The translations under genes and the position numbers were made by a program. Below, piece by piece: positions 32,038 through 43,173 of a stretch of DNA of 64,000 nt (position 1 is its first letter; every line of letters begins with the position of its first letter). A model generated the notes under the pieces. The model saw only the letters and a list, made by a program, of their open reading frames with translations. It searched no databases and had not been told where the DNA came from. This DNA comes from Mycoplasma imitans ATCC 51306 (lineage in GTDB: Bacteria > Bacillota_I > Bacilli_A > Mycoplasmatales > Mycoplasmoidaceae): positions 1-64,000 of the forward strand of contig NZ_JADI01000004.1 in assembly GCF_000518305.1 (NCBI RefSeq), read 5' to 3'.

Positions 32038-33735
32038 ATGATAAATAAAACTAAAGTTAAAAAAATATCAATTGCTTTAGGTATTGCTGGTGTAGCTTCA
32101 ATTGTTGGAGGAACATTGGCTTCATGTGGTTCTTCACTTTCGTATAAATCATCTGTTCAATTAGTTGTTTCAGATAATACATCTACGTTAGCTGACCAAT
32201 CATTCTCTGAAACTTCATACAAAGGAATTTCAGATTTCTATAAGAGTGAATTTAACATCGATCTTCCAGCTCCTCAAACTGTTACTGTTAATAACGGTTT
32301 ATGGAAGAGACCAGGTACAACTGATGACTCAAGAATTAACACTTACAGACAAATTAAGAACGAAGGTTCACTTGTTGCTGTAGCTACTGGTTTCAACCAA
32401 GAACCCGCTTTAAACAAGATTTTAGATACTCCATCTTTCTATAATGAATTTAAAGATTTCGGTTTCATCTTCATCGATGGTGTTATTTCTAAGAAAAATG
32501 GTACTAACATTTCAGCTGTTACATTCCAAACTGAAAGTGCAGCATTCTTAACTGGTGTTGCTGCTGGTGTTTTAGTAAATAAAAACAGCGGATTCTTTAA
32601 AACTGTAATGGTTGATGGCAAAGAAACTTATGGAATTGGTGCTTACGTTGGTCTAGCAATTCCTTCAACTATTAGTTTCTTAAACGGTTTTAGAATGGGT
32701 GCTATCTTCTTTAACCAATACATTCAACCAAGAGTTGAAGGTTTCAAAAAATTATCTTGAGTATCATCTAATGAAGCAAGCAACAGTGGTACTCGCGACA
32801 GCTTACTTGCAGATGTATCTGGATCATTCAACGCAAATGAGCAAAAAGCAACTACGATTACAGATGAATTGTTAAAGAATGGTGCATCTTTAGTTTATCC
32901 AATTGCTGGTCCTCAAACAGCATTAAGTCAAACTGCTATTCTTAACAGCAAAAACACTTACAAGGCACAATTAATTGGTGTTGATACAGCTCAAGAAAAT
33001 TTAACAACAACTCAAGCATTACAAGATGCTCCTGGTGGTAAAACAATTGCATTCTCAACTGTTAAAGCTTTAGACGTTGCTGTTGATTCAACTTTAAAAG
33101 CTATTAAAAGTGGTAAAGAAGTTAATGGTTTCTATGGATATGGATGAAACAACTTAGCTAGTTTAGCTAACGGTGGTGTTTCATTATCAAAAGCTGGATT
33201 AAGTTATTTACCTGATTTAAATGATTTATTTACTAAAACTTCAAGTCCAGCTACTGAAAGCGCTACACCTATGCAACCAATGGAAACTACACCTACTGGA
33301 GGACAAGAAGGAACTGGTCAAGGAAATGGTATGATGATGCAATCATCATCAAGTAGACTAGTTGAAGAAGGCACAACACCAACAATGCCAACTAATCAAA
33401 ACAAACAAATACCTTCTAATCAATTAGTAACCGTTAATGATTCTAACAATCAAAAAGTAATTCAAGAATACGTTCAAATCCTATCTGGAACATCTACTTC
33501 ATTACCAGCTGATTCTAGAGAAAATTGAAAAATTAAGGGTAATGAATTAACTACATTCAAAACTTCAGTTACAGCTGATGCTAAATTATTGCCAGTTTTA
33601 ACAACAGGTAATGCACAAGATGATGCTACATCATTAAGCCACAAAGCAGCAATTATTTCTGGATCATTCCAACAAGCTACTGAAGGTACTTTATTAAACC
33701 AATCAGACAAGAAATTTGAGTTCAATAAGCTATAG
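32038..33735 (+). CDS. BMP-family nucleoside-binding lipoprotein
   Basis: 565 residues; typical BMP proteins have about 350. Signal peptide with lipobox ending at Cys30 (GGTLASCG). The periplasmic-binding fold shows VAVATGFNQEPALN, FIFIDGVI, TESAAFLTGVAAG, SFLNGFRMGA and LIGVDTAQENL. Three or four TGA codons are Trp. Residues about 405-465 are a Thr/Gln/Gly/Met-rich linker. It should deliver nucleosides to the ABC transporter encoded next. The ATG at 32038 is chosen because it begins the signal peptide. Confidence 0.9.
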
Positions 33736-33764
33736 TTTAAAAGCATAAAATATAATTCAAAAAG

Positions 33765-33808
33765 AAAAACAATAATTCGTTCGTTAGAAGAATTATTGTT
33801 TTTATTTT
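33765..33808 (+). terminator. strong terminator after the BMP lipoprotein
   Basis: AAAAACAATAATTC (33765-33778) pairs perfectly with GAATTATTGTTTTT (33790-33803): a 14-base stem and an 11-base loop, followed by ATTTT. It separates the lipoprotein from the transporter genes. Confidence 0.9.
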
Positions 33809-33885
33809 ATACCAAATTAAGAACCGATATTTATGGCTTAATCATTTTTATAAATTTTTCAAAAATTTCCTCACTTTTTAGATAT

Positions 33886-33907
33886 TTTTTTACATATCTT
33901 TAGTATA
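33886..33907 (+). promoter_or_regulatory. third copy of the ruvA/comEC-type element
   Basis: TTTTTTACATATCTT is identical to the ruvA copy over 15 bases; it continues as TAGTATA, like the others but 2 bases longer. GAGGG and an ATG follow 13 bases later. Confidence 0.4.
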
Positions 33908-33920
33908 TGATTTGAGGGTT

Positions 33921-33968
33921 ATGAAACAACAGGAAAATTGCGTTGATTGAAAACCTACAAAAATATAA
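33921..33968 (+). CDS. possible 15-residue leader peptide
   Basis: ATG after GAGGGTT opens a frame of 15 codons, MKQQENCVDWKPTKI, with TGA as Trp and a TAA stop. It has a good Shine-Dalgarno sequence and an upstream element shared with ruvA and comEC. It could be a leader peptide, a gene remnant or a chance ORF. Confidence 0.25.
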
Positions 33969-34144
33969 TACTTATTTTTTTCTCGAATTTTTTAGAACAT
34001 AATTTTTATAAAAAAATATTGCAATTATAAATATATATTTATTTCTATTTCTATCTAACAACAATATAGCATTGATGCTTTGTGGAATAGGTTTTTTTCT
34101 TTTTATTAGTTAAAATTAAAGCGAAAAACAGAAAGGATATTAGT

Positions 34145-35803
34145 TTGGATACACAAGAATACGCGCTTCGAATGGTTGATATCCATAAATCCTTTAATAA
34201 CGGCCAGATAAAAGCTAATTCAGGGATTAATCTGTCAGTTAAGAGGAATGAAATACACGCCATTATAGGTGAAAATGGAGCTGGTAAATCAACTCTCATG
34301 TCCATCTTATTTGGTTTATACAAACAAGATAAAGGACAGATTTTTGTCTGAGATAAAGAAGTAAACTTCAAGTCTTCAAAAGATGCTTCAAAAGCAAAAA
34401 TTGGAATGGTTCACCAACACTTTAAGTTGATTGATAACTTTAAGGTGATTGATAATATCATCTTAGGTTCAGAAACAACTAAAGCTGGAATTATTCACTA
34501 TAAAAAAAGTTTCAATAAGTTAAAGAAAATTATTGATGAGTACAATTTTAAAATCGATCTAAACGCTAAGGTTTCTACTTTAACTGTTGGTGAACAACAA
34601 AAAGTTGAAATTTTAAAAGTACTTTATCGCGATGCTGACTTATTGATTTTTGATGAACCGACGGCAGTTTTATCTGATAATGAGATCGAAAGTTTCTTAG
34701 ACATTCTTAAAGAATTTAAATCTAAAAATAAAACTATTCTTATTATTAGTCATAAGCTTCATGAAATTAAGGCAATAGCTGATAATGCGACAATTATAAG
34801 AAAAGGTGAGTACGTTGATTCTGTTGATGTTAAGAAGACATCAATCGAAGAAATGGCTGAATTGATGGTTGGTAGAACCATTGTTCCATCAATCAATGAT
34901 TTGCCGGTTACTAGTGATGAAGTTATTTTAAGCGTTAAGGATTTAAGCTTAGATACTAAAACAGTTGAAGAAAAATATGATGAAATAATTAATAAAGCTT
35001 CTTCAGTCGCTAAAGTTGCAGTAACTAAAGGTTTGCAAAAAGGTAAGCAAACGTGAGAAAAACTTAGTGCTTCAAACCAACGAAAGAGCAAGATTGATTT
35101 TGAAATTAAAAAAGGTGAAATCTTTGCGGTTGCTGGTGTAGAGGGTAATGGTCAATCTAAATTGATTGAAGTTATATCTGGTTTAAAAAAATCAGAACAA
35201 AATAAAATTTTCTTTAAACACGACAATAAATTAGTAGACATCTCAAGAATGTCAATCAAAAAACGTTCTAATTTAGGAATTTCTTTCGTTCCAGAAGACC
35301 GACACAAACACGGATTGACTCTCGATGAAAATGTTCGTTTAAATTCAGTTAATAATTTAATTGATAAAAAACCTTTTTCAGATAAAGGTTTTATTGTTCC
35401 GTTTGAAATAGCTAAATATGCACAAGATATCATTGATCAATTTGATGTTAGAGGTACAGCAAACGGAACAGCGATGTCTAGATCATTATCTGGTGGTAAC
35501 CAACAAAAGTTGATTGTTGGTAGAGAGATGACTAAAAAACATGAATTATTAATCTTAGCTCAACCAACAAGAGGTCTTGATGTTGGTGCGATTGAATATA
35601 TTCATGGTCAGATTATTGAAGCTAAAAAACAAGGTAAAGCAGTTTTACTAGTTTCTTATGAACTAGATGAGATTATGGCTCTAGCTGATACGATTGCAGT
35701 TATTAGTCGTAACAACTTTATTGGTGTAGGACCTAAAAAAGAAATGACTAGATCTAAAATCGGTCAACTATTAGCAGGGGAAGCGATGAATGAATCAATT
35801 TAA
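34145..35803 (+). CDS. nucleoside ABC transporter ATP-binding protein (two ATPase domains)
   Basis: 552 residues with a TTG start behind AGAAAGGA. Domain 1: Walker [10 protein letters not shown] (42-50), MVHQHFKLI (Q-loop variant), [11 protein letters not shown] signature, [11 protein letters not shown]. Domain 2 (from about 310): divergent P-loop [23 protein letters not shown] signature and [12 protein letters not shown]. These variants are normal in the simple-sugar/BMP nucleoside family (compare NupO, RbsA). A ~40-residue insertion precedes domain 2. It overlaps the first permease gene by 14 bases. Confidence 0.93.
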
Positions 35804-37439
35804 AAAATATCCGAATTTTTTGATCGGTTTTGATCGGTTTTTCTACCGTAAAGAAAACAAATCAGGTAGAAGAAGATTTCTTAGCATTATAACTTTAATT
35901 ATTGTTTCTTTATTATTAATCTTCTTAATTTTAGTAGCAACAAGCGTAAACTCTAATGCGTTTTTTTCTTTATTTAGTAAAGGGTTAAGTTTTCAAAAAC
36001 AACAACAAGATTTTATTACTAATATTGGAATCTTCACTTTAGCAGGACTATCGTTTGGTTTTGCGATGCAAGCCAAGATCTTTAATATTGGTATATCAGG
36101 GCAAATGCTTGCGGGTGCATCTTTTGCGTTTATTATTACTCATTACTTAGCAAAAGCGGGATTCACTCCATCAGTAGGTGGTCAGATTATTACGATCCTT
36201 CTATCGATGTTTGCTGCTGCTTTTGTTTCAGTTTTAACAGGCGTGTTTAAGATCTACTTAAAAATTAATGAAGTTGTATCAGCGATCTTATTAAACTGAA
36301 TTATTCTTTTAATAGTTGGAACGATTGTCAATAATTATTTTCTTGATAATGCTCAAAGAATTAATGGAAATTTTTTATCAGTAAGATTCCCTGATCAATA
36401 TTCATTCTATGTTAATGAAGGAGCAACTGCATTCACAAGTAATACTGGATGAGTATGAACAATTGCTGTAACAATTGTGTGTGTATTTATTGTTTGAGTT
36501 TTATTAAGATTTACTGTATTTGGTCACAAAATTAAAACAACTGGTTTATCAAGCACTTCAGCTGAATATTTTGGTTACAACAAAAACTTATTACAACTAA
36601 GTTCATTTGGTATATCAGGTGCTCTAGCTGGTATCTTAGGTGTTGTCGTTTATACTGGTCAAGCTTCTCAAGCAATTGATTTTAGTACAGTTGGTAGTTT
36701 TGGTTTGACTGCAGTTCCTGCTGAAGGATTTAATGGTATTGCGATTTCATTAATCGCGTTAAACAATCCTTGAGGAATTGTGATTATATCAATGTTATTC
36801 TCATTAATCTCAGTAGGACAAAGTCCAGCAAACTTACCCACTCCACAAACGCTGTCTTTAACTTTAGGTGTTTTAATGTACATCGTTTCAATTTATGGAT
36901 TAATGAACTACTTAAAACCATGACGTTGAATCATCATAAAGATTTATGGCAACAAAAACATTACATATTACCAAAACTTAGAAAATAATATAGCTGCGTT
37001 GTCCGAAAATTACCTATTCAAAGTTAAAAAGTTAAAGAAAGATCTTCACAACAAACTTAACGAACAGTACAATAGTAAATTTAAGATTGCGCTGATGAGT
37101 CTAGTTATCCCAGTCAAGGTTTTATTCTTAAAAGAATACAAAGATAAGATCGCTCAATATAAAAAAGAATATATTCAAGAACGTGTCAATGTAATTAATG
37201 AGTTTTATCACAGTTGTGTATTTAACTCAATTGTTGAAACTGAAAGAGCGATTAAAGACTACGAAGGTTCTAAAAATAAAAAACTGTTACAGAAACTAAT
37301 TAAATGAAAAAATGAAGAAAAACGAATTCAAAAGCTTGCTGTAACATTACAAGATGAAATGAAAATGCAAGTGGACAAACACATTAAATCAATAAATGAA
37401 AAGATTCATAATCTAAATATTAAAAAGGAGGCTAGATAA
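35790..37439 (+). CDS. nucleoside ABC transporter permease 1 with long cytoplasmic tail
   Basis: 549 residues in one frame with many TGA Trp codons. Residues about 28-375 hold eight or more membrane spans and the family motif GFAMQAKIFNIGISGQMLAGA. After residue ~380 comes a 170-residue charged tail (LFKVKKLKKDLHNKLNEQY..., EEKRIQKLAVTLQDEM), probably a coiled coil in the cytoplasm. Most permeases of this family stop near 350-380. It shares one base with the stop/start TAATG of permease 2. Confidence 0.9.
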
Positions 37440-38371
37440 TGTTTTCACTAACACAACTTGATCAATGATTAATTCTAGCTCCAGCACTTATCCTTGGTGT
37501 TTTTGGTGGTTATCTATCAGAGCGCGTGGGTATCGTTAATATTGCGATTAATGGAACAATGGCGTTTGGCGCAACTTTCTTTGTTTTATTTTCAAACATT
37601 TTTTACAAAGCTATGGGTTCAGCTCAAAGTACAACTTATAGCTGAACATTCTTGGTTTCAATATTATTATCCGCAGTGCTTTCGGTTGTGGTCGGAGCGT
37701 TGTTTGGTTTTGCAACGATAAAATTGAAAGCCGATCATGTTATTGCTGGTACGGGTATTAACTTGTTAGCAGCTGGAATTGGACAAATTTTATCTGACCG
37801 CGCAACTACTTTCTTTGAAACACCAGCATTACAGAACTTTTATACCAGAACACTAAGAGCAAATAGTGTGAGTATCCAAGCAATTGTAGTATTTGTGTTA
37901 TTTGTTGTGTTTTTCATCATCCTATATGTTGTGATGAATTTCTCAAAGATCGGTTTAAGATATCGAGCGGTTGGTGAAAACCCAAATGCTGTTGACTCAC
38001 AAGGGATCAATGTAACTAAGTATCAATGAATTGGAATCATTTTTGCTAGCGTTGTAGCAGGATGTGGTGGTGCATTATTTGGTTACTACCAATCAGGTAG
38101 AGCGTTTGCGGGTGATGTTGATGGTGTTGGATTTATTGCTTTAGCAATTCTGATCGTGAGTGGTTGAAAACTATTACCAATTACTATTATTGGTTTAGTA
38201 TTCAGTTCATTATTAGTTTACTCAACTGCAAACACAGCTGTAAGCAATGCAAACAAGTTCTTACTAAGAACGATTCCATACGCATTAACATTAGTGACAA
38301 TGCTATTGCTTGGTAAGTTCTCAATCGGTCCTAAGAATGCTGGAAACCACTTTGATAAAGGATTAAGATAG
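37439..38371 (+). CDS. nucleoside ABC transporter permease 2
   Basis: 310 residues, all hydrophobic: APALILGVFGGYLSERVGIVNIAINGTMAFGA is the family N-terminus, and RYRAVGENPNAVDSQGINVTKYQW is the conserved cytoplasmic loop that contacts the ATPase. AGGAGG just upstream of the start and the TAATG overlap with permease 1 imply coupling. Together with the lipoprotein, the ATPase and permease 1 it completes a BMP-type nucleoside importer. Confidence 0.93.
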
Positions 38372-38447
38372 CAAAAAAATAATCTGAACAAAGAGTTTTA
38401 TAAAGTTAGATAATAAATATATAGACATTTTCAAAAGGTAATTAAAA

Positions 38448-39158
38448 ATGACTCCACACATTAAAGCGAAAAAAGAAGAGATTGCTAAAACAGTAATCAT
38501 GCCAGGTGATCCATTACGTGCAAAATGAATTGCAGAAACTTTTTTAGAAAACCCTAAATTAGTTAATGAAGTAAGAAATATGTTTGCTTACACTGGTACA
38601 TACAAAAATAAAGAAGTAACAGTTATGGGACATGGTATGGGAAACCCTTCAATCGGGATCTATACTCATGAACTTTATAACTTTTATGATGTTGAAAATA
38701 TCATCCGTGTTGGTTCATGTGGTGCTTTAGTTAAGGATGTTAATTTAGGCGATGTGATCTTAGAAAGTCAAGCATATAGTGAATCGCCCTATGCGATGTT
38801 AATTGGTGTTGATGTGGTTAATAAAACAAATTACCCTTCAAAGAAATTATTAGATTTATCAAGACAAACAGCGCAAGAATTAAAGATGAAATATCACGAA
38901 GGTTTAGTAATCTGTGAAGATGCGTTTTATCAGACCTTATACACACCAAAAGAAGCAAATGAAAAATGAAAAGCAATTGCGGTTGAAATGGAAGGATTTG
39001 CATTAAATGCAAATGCAACAAAAGCTAAAAAACATGCAATGACTATTTTAACTGTATCTGACTCATTAATTACTCATGAATCAATGAGTCCAGATAAAAG
39101 ACAAACTACATTTAAGAATATGATTGAATTAGCACTTAATGTTGCTACAAAACTATAA
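38448..39158 (+). CDS. deoD: purine-nucleoside phosphorylase
   Basis: 236 residues. Splits purine nucleosides with phosphate into base and (deoxy)ribose 1-phosphate. Motifs: VIMPGDPLRAKWIAE, VMGHGMGNPSIGIYTHEL, IRVGSCGAL, AVEMEGFALNANA, TVSDSLITHE. This is the hexameric DeoD type. Four TGA-coded Trp are possible, two clear. First of four salvage genes immediately behind the nucleoside importer. Confidence 0.96.
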
Positions 39159-39163
39159 AGAAT

Positions 39164-39835
39164 ATGAGCATTTTAGATTTTAATCGATTAATCGATCACA
39201 CTAACTTAAAACCCAACGCGACATACGAAGAGATCGAAAGACTATGTCATGAAGCAATTGAACATAATTTTTTCAGCGTTTGTGTTAATCCAGCTTACAT
39301 CAAAACAGCTAAAAAGATCTTAGCAAAATCACCAGTAAAAGTATGTACTGTTGTTGGTTTTCCGTTAGGTCAAACATTTACCGAACAAAAAGTTCACGAA
39401 GCTAAAACATCGATCAAAATGGGTGCAGATGAAATTGATATGGTGATTAATATCTCAGAATTAATTAATGGTTGTGCTTGTGTAATTGATGAGATTAGAC
39501 AAGTGAAAAAAGTGTGTGGTGAAAAAGTTTTAAAAGTAATTGTAGAAACCGCTTTACTAACAGAAGAACAAATCGCAAAAGCGACACTAGCATGTATTGA
39601 TGCTGGAGCTGATTTCATTAAAACATCAACAGGTTTTTCAACTCGAGGTGCTAGCTTAAACGATATTAAGATTATGAAAAAAGCAGGTCAAGATAAGATC
39701 CTAATCAAAGCTAGTGGAGGAATTTCAACTGCTCGAGAATTAGTTGAATTCGTCAAGACTGGTGCTGATCGAATTGGAACATCGCGTTCAGTTAAACTGA
39801 TGGAAGAGTTGAAAACATTGGATTTAGCTAAATAA
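39164..39835 (+). CDS. deoC: deoxyribose-phosphate aldolase
   Basis: 223 residues. Cleaves deoxyribose 5-phosphate to glyceraldehyde 3-phosphate and acetaldehyde. Lys153 in FIKTSTGFS is the Schiff-base residue; IDHTNLKPNAT, VCTVVGFPLG and EIDMVINI are family motifs, and KASGGI is near the end. It starts 5 bases after deoD. Links imported deoxynucleosides to glycolysis. Confidence 0.97.
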   Translation: MSILDFNRLIDHTNLKPNATYEEIERLCHEAIEHNFFSVCVNPAYIKTAKKILAKSPVKVCTVVGFPLGQTFTEQKVHEAKTSIKMGADEIDMVINISELINGCACVIDEIRQVKKVCGEKVLKVIVETALLTEEQIAKATLACIDAGADFIKTSTGFSTRGASLNDIKIMKKAGQDKILIKASGGISTARELVEFVKTGADRIGTSRSVKLMEELKTLDLAK

Positions 39836-39846
39836 TCAAAAAAGCT

Positions 39847-41106
39847 ATGAATATTATTGAGATCATTGAGAAGAAAAAAACAAAACAAGTTTTAACTAAA
39901 GAAGAAATCGGTTATTTCATTGATGGTTGTGTAAAAAAAACAATCCCTGATTACCAGATTAGCGCATTATTAATGGCGATTTGGTTCAACGACATGAATC
40001 AGGACGAGTTATATTACTTAACTGATTTCATGATTAAATCAGGAAAAACGTTAAATTTTGAATCAAATAATAAAAAATTAATCGATAAACATTCAACTGG
40101 TGGTGTTGGTGATAAGGTATCAATCGCGCTTGCACCAATTTTAGCATGCTTTAATTTCAAAGTAGCTAAGATGTCTGGAAGAGGGTTGGCACATACAGGT
40201 GGAACGATCGATAAACTAGAAGCAATTGGTGTAGATTGTTTTATTAGTATTGATCAAGCTAAAGAAATTCTTAAAACCAATGATATGTTTATCATTGCTC
40301 AAACTAACGATTTAGTTTTGGCTGACAAAATTTTATACGCACTAAGAGACGTTACCTCAACTACAGATTGTTTAGATCTAATTGCTTCATCAATTATCTC
40401 GAAAAAATTCGCACTTAATTCGGATTATATTTTCATCGACATTAAGTATGGTTTAGGAGCGTTTTGTAAGACGGTTGAACAAGCTAATGAATTGAAAAAA
40501 CGTATGCTTAATTTAGCTAATAAGTTCAATCGTCATTTAAAATGTGAACTAAACGATATGAATGAAGTGCTAGGTAATAGTATTGGTAATGCAATTGAAA
40601 TTAAAGAAGCGGTTGCTTATCTAAAAAACGAATTAGCAGCTAATAATTCATTCAAGCTTTTAATGGATAATTTGATTGCTGAAATTTTAGTTGAAACCAA
40701 ACAGTATAGTGATAAAACACAAGCATTAATAGCACTAAACGAATTATTAAAAACAACCAAACCATTTGATAAATTTATCAGTTGAATTAAATCACAAAAA
40801 GGTGATTATCAAGCAGTTATTAACGATACATATTTTCACCCGAAATATGAATATATTCTTAAAGCAAAACAAAAAGGGAATATTAAATATAGTTCACCAG
40901 TTGATTTAGCAATGGTTTCAGTTGAATTAGGTTCTGGAAGAATGGTTAAAGATCAACCAATTGATTTCCAAGCTGGAATCTACTTACACAAGAAAAATGA
41001 TGATCAGATTAATGTTAATGAACCAATTATGACCTTGTATTCATCAAAACCAATTAATCAATCAATCATTGATAAAGCCAATCAAACAATAAGATATGAA
41101 ACATAA
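39847..41106 (+). CDS. deoA: thymidine/pyrimidine-nucleoside phosphorylase
   Basis: 419 residues. Phosphorolysis of thymidine or uridine. The signature [12 protein letters not shown] is at 81-92, followed by [20 protein letters not shown], and [16 protein letters not shown]. It ends with a 'barrel-sandwich' domain (from about 340). One TGA is Trp. Its last 11 bases overlap the start of cdd. Confidence 0.96.
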
Positions 41107-41500
41107 CGAATTATTGCAACTATTAAATAAAGCTTATTGTGTTTATTCTAACTTTCATGTTGCTTGCATTCTAGTAGATGATCAAGATAATGAACATAAA
41201 GGAGTAAATGTTGAATGTGCATCCTACCCAGTAAGCCTATGTGCTGAAAGAAATGCGATTGGTAGTATGATAACTAACAATAATTCTGATCATTTACCAA
41301 CGATTAAGCACATTCACTTAATGACAGATTCAATTGATAAGAACTCTTCACCTTGTGGAATGTGTCGCCAGGCATTATGAGAGTTTAGTGATGATAATAC
41401 TTTAGTTACGATCTACTATAAAGATCAGACCAAAAAGACTTATCAGTTCAAACAATTATTACCATTAGGTTTTAATAATAAAGCGCTGAATACTAAATAA
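41096..41500 (+). CDS. cdd: cytidine deaminase
   Basis: 134 residues. Deaminates cytidine and deoxycytidine to uridine forms. Zinc ligands Cys49, Cys87 and Cys90 and the proton-shuttle Glu51 lie in [10 protein letters not shown] and [21 protein letters not shown] is the substrate-binding segment; the commoner YSnFpVgAal is slightly altered. It overlaps deoA, so the two are probably coupled. Confidence 0.95.
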
Positions 41501-41522
41501 TTTTTTTTAAGGAATAAGAACT

Positions 41523-43154
41523 ATGAATAATATTGTTAAATATTGATTAGCTCATCCAAAAGTAAGCGATGAACTAAAAGAACAGATAAAAGCAATGTCA
41601 GAAGAAGAACTAGCATATGCTTTTAGTGAAAAACCATTAGGTTTTGGGACGGCTGGAATCAGACAAAAGATGGGCCCTGGATACCAATATTTAAACCACT
41701 TTACATATGCGCAAATGGCATTTGGTTATGGTCGTTTTTTAATTGATAAATTCGGTTATTCACCTAGATGTATTATTGCGCATGATAACCGTAAAAACGG
41801 TGTTCATTTTGCAAGTGTGATAACTGACGTATTGACTTCAATGGGTATTGAAGTTTATTTATTTGATAATAATGCGATCACTTCAACACCAATGCTATCT
41901 TATGCAATCCCAAGATTTAATGCTGATGGTGGAATTAATGTAACAGCATCTCACAATCCAAAAACCGATAATGGTTTTAAGACATACAATGAAAAAGGTG
42001 CACAACTTTTAAAAGAAGATGGCCAAAAGATCATTGATTTCATGCCAAAAAGCTATGAAATCTTAAATCTTGAATATGAACCAAACGATCGTTTGGTTAA
42101 GTTTATTACTGACGATGTGTATGATCGTTATTTTGCTGATATTTATCGCGATCTATACACAACTGATCACAAAGAAGTTAAAGACTTTAAAGTGGTATTC
42201 ACTGCTCAACACGGAGCTGCATCATACTGATTACCAGAGATGCTAAAAAGATTTAATTACAACGTTATTCCTGTAAAAGAACAATGCAAGTATGACGAAA
42301 ACTTCACATACACAAGAACACCTAATCCAGAAGCCAGAGAATCTTGAGATTTAGCAGTTAAGTATGCTGATCACTACGGAGCTGATATTATGCTAGCTGC
42401 AGACCCTGATGCTGACCGATTAGCAGTTGCTGTAAGACACAAGAACGAATTTAGGTATTTCAGTGGTAATGAAATAGGAATTATTTTCTCATACTACATC
42501 TTAAAACACAAAAAACTAACTAAACGTCCTTATATCGTTTCATCATATGTATCAACTAATTTAACTGATCGTATTATTGCTAAATACAACGGTGTGGTTT
42601 ATCGCGTAGGCACTGGATTTAAGTGAATTGGTAATAAAGCAATTGATCATAAAGACAAAGAAGATTTCATCTTAGGTTTTGAAGAAGCGATTGGTGCACT
42701 ACCTACAACAATTGCTTCAGATAAAGATTCGTTCCAAACTTCAGCACTAGCTTTAGAAATTCACAATGAATGTCTAAAACGTGGGATTACTATGGTTGAT
42801 TTCTTAGAAAGAGAAATCTACCCACAATTTGGGTTTATTCATAACGATACGATCACAACACTAATTAATGATTTAGATTGGAAGAAAAAAGCTAACAGCT
42901 GAATGGAAATGTTTAAAAAATACAACCAATCTTATATCAATGATCGCAAGATTGTAACGATCAAATGAAATGAAGATGGTGATTGTTTAGACTGGATTTT
43001 AGAAAACGATTCTTGAATCAGATTTAGACTTTCAGGTACTGAACCGAAATTTAAATTTTATTATAATTTCTATGGTAATTCGCTAAAGCAATTAAAACAC
43101 GAAGCAGACGAGATAACAAAAACGCTGAAGCGATACATCGGTTTAATTAAATAA
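41523..43154 (+). CDS. phosphohexomutase (phosphoglucomutase/phosphomannomutase family)
   Basis: 543 residues. Moves phosphate between C1 and C6 of hexoses, or C1 and C5 of pentoses, via a phosphoserine. GFGTAGIRQKMGPG, the active-site loop NVTASHNPKTDNGFK, the metal loop DPDADRLAV, GFEEAIGALP and the phosphate-binding FRLSGTEPKFKFY are all present. Many TGA codons are Trp. Placed after deoA and cdd, it may act as phosphopentomutase, supplying DeoC; this is inference. Confidence 0.9.
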
Positions 43155-43173
43155 CCAAATAGAATAAATTAAT

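Larger units (their letters stand above)
33809..34144 (+). other. AT-rich intergenic region before the ABC transporter
   Basis: About 340 bases without a substantial gene. It contains a copy of the ruvA/comEC element (33886-33907), a 15-codon ORF with its own ribosome binding site (33921-33968), a small hairpin AGCAT TG ATGCT (34068-34079), and a possible -10 TAAAAT (34111-34116) before the TTG start. A minus-strand frame over 34051-34371 is a shadow of the transporter gene. Confidence 0.5.

Noticed and set aside
34051-34371. 106-codon minus-strand ORF before the transporter
   Set aside because: It is antisense to the start of the ATP-binding protein gene, which has complete ABC motifs on the other strand.
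35813-35840. Tandem TTTTGATCGG repeat
   Set aside because: It is the coding sequence of the IGFDRFF segment of permease 1; two copies only, probably chance.
41523-43154. Apparent frameshift or pseudogene because of many internal TGA codons
   Set aside because: All TGA codons fall in one frame and at Trp positions; TAA/TAG are absent. The same is true of most genes in the window.
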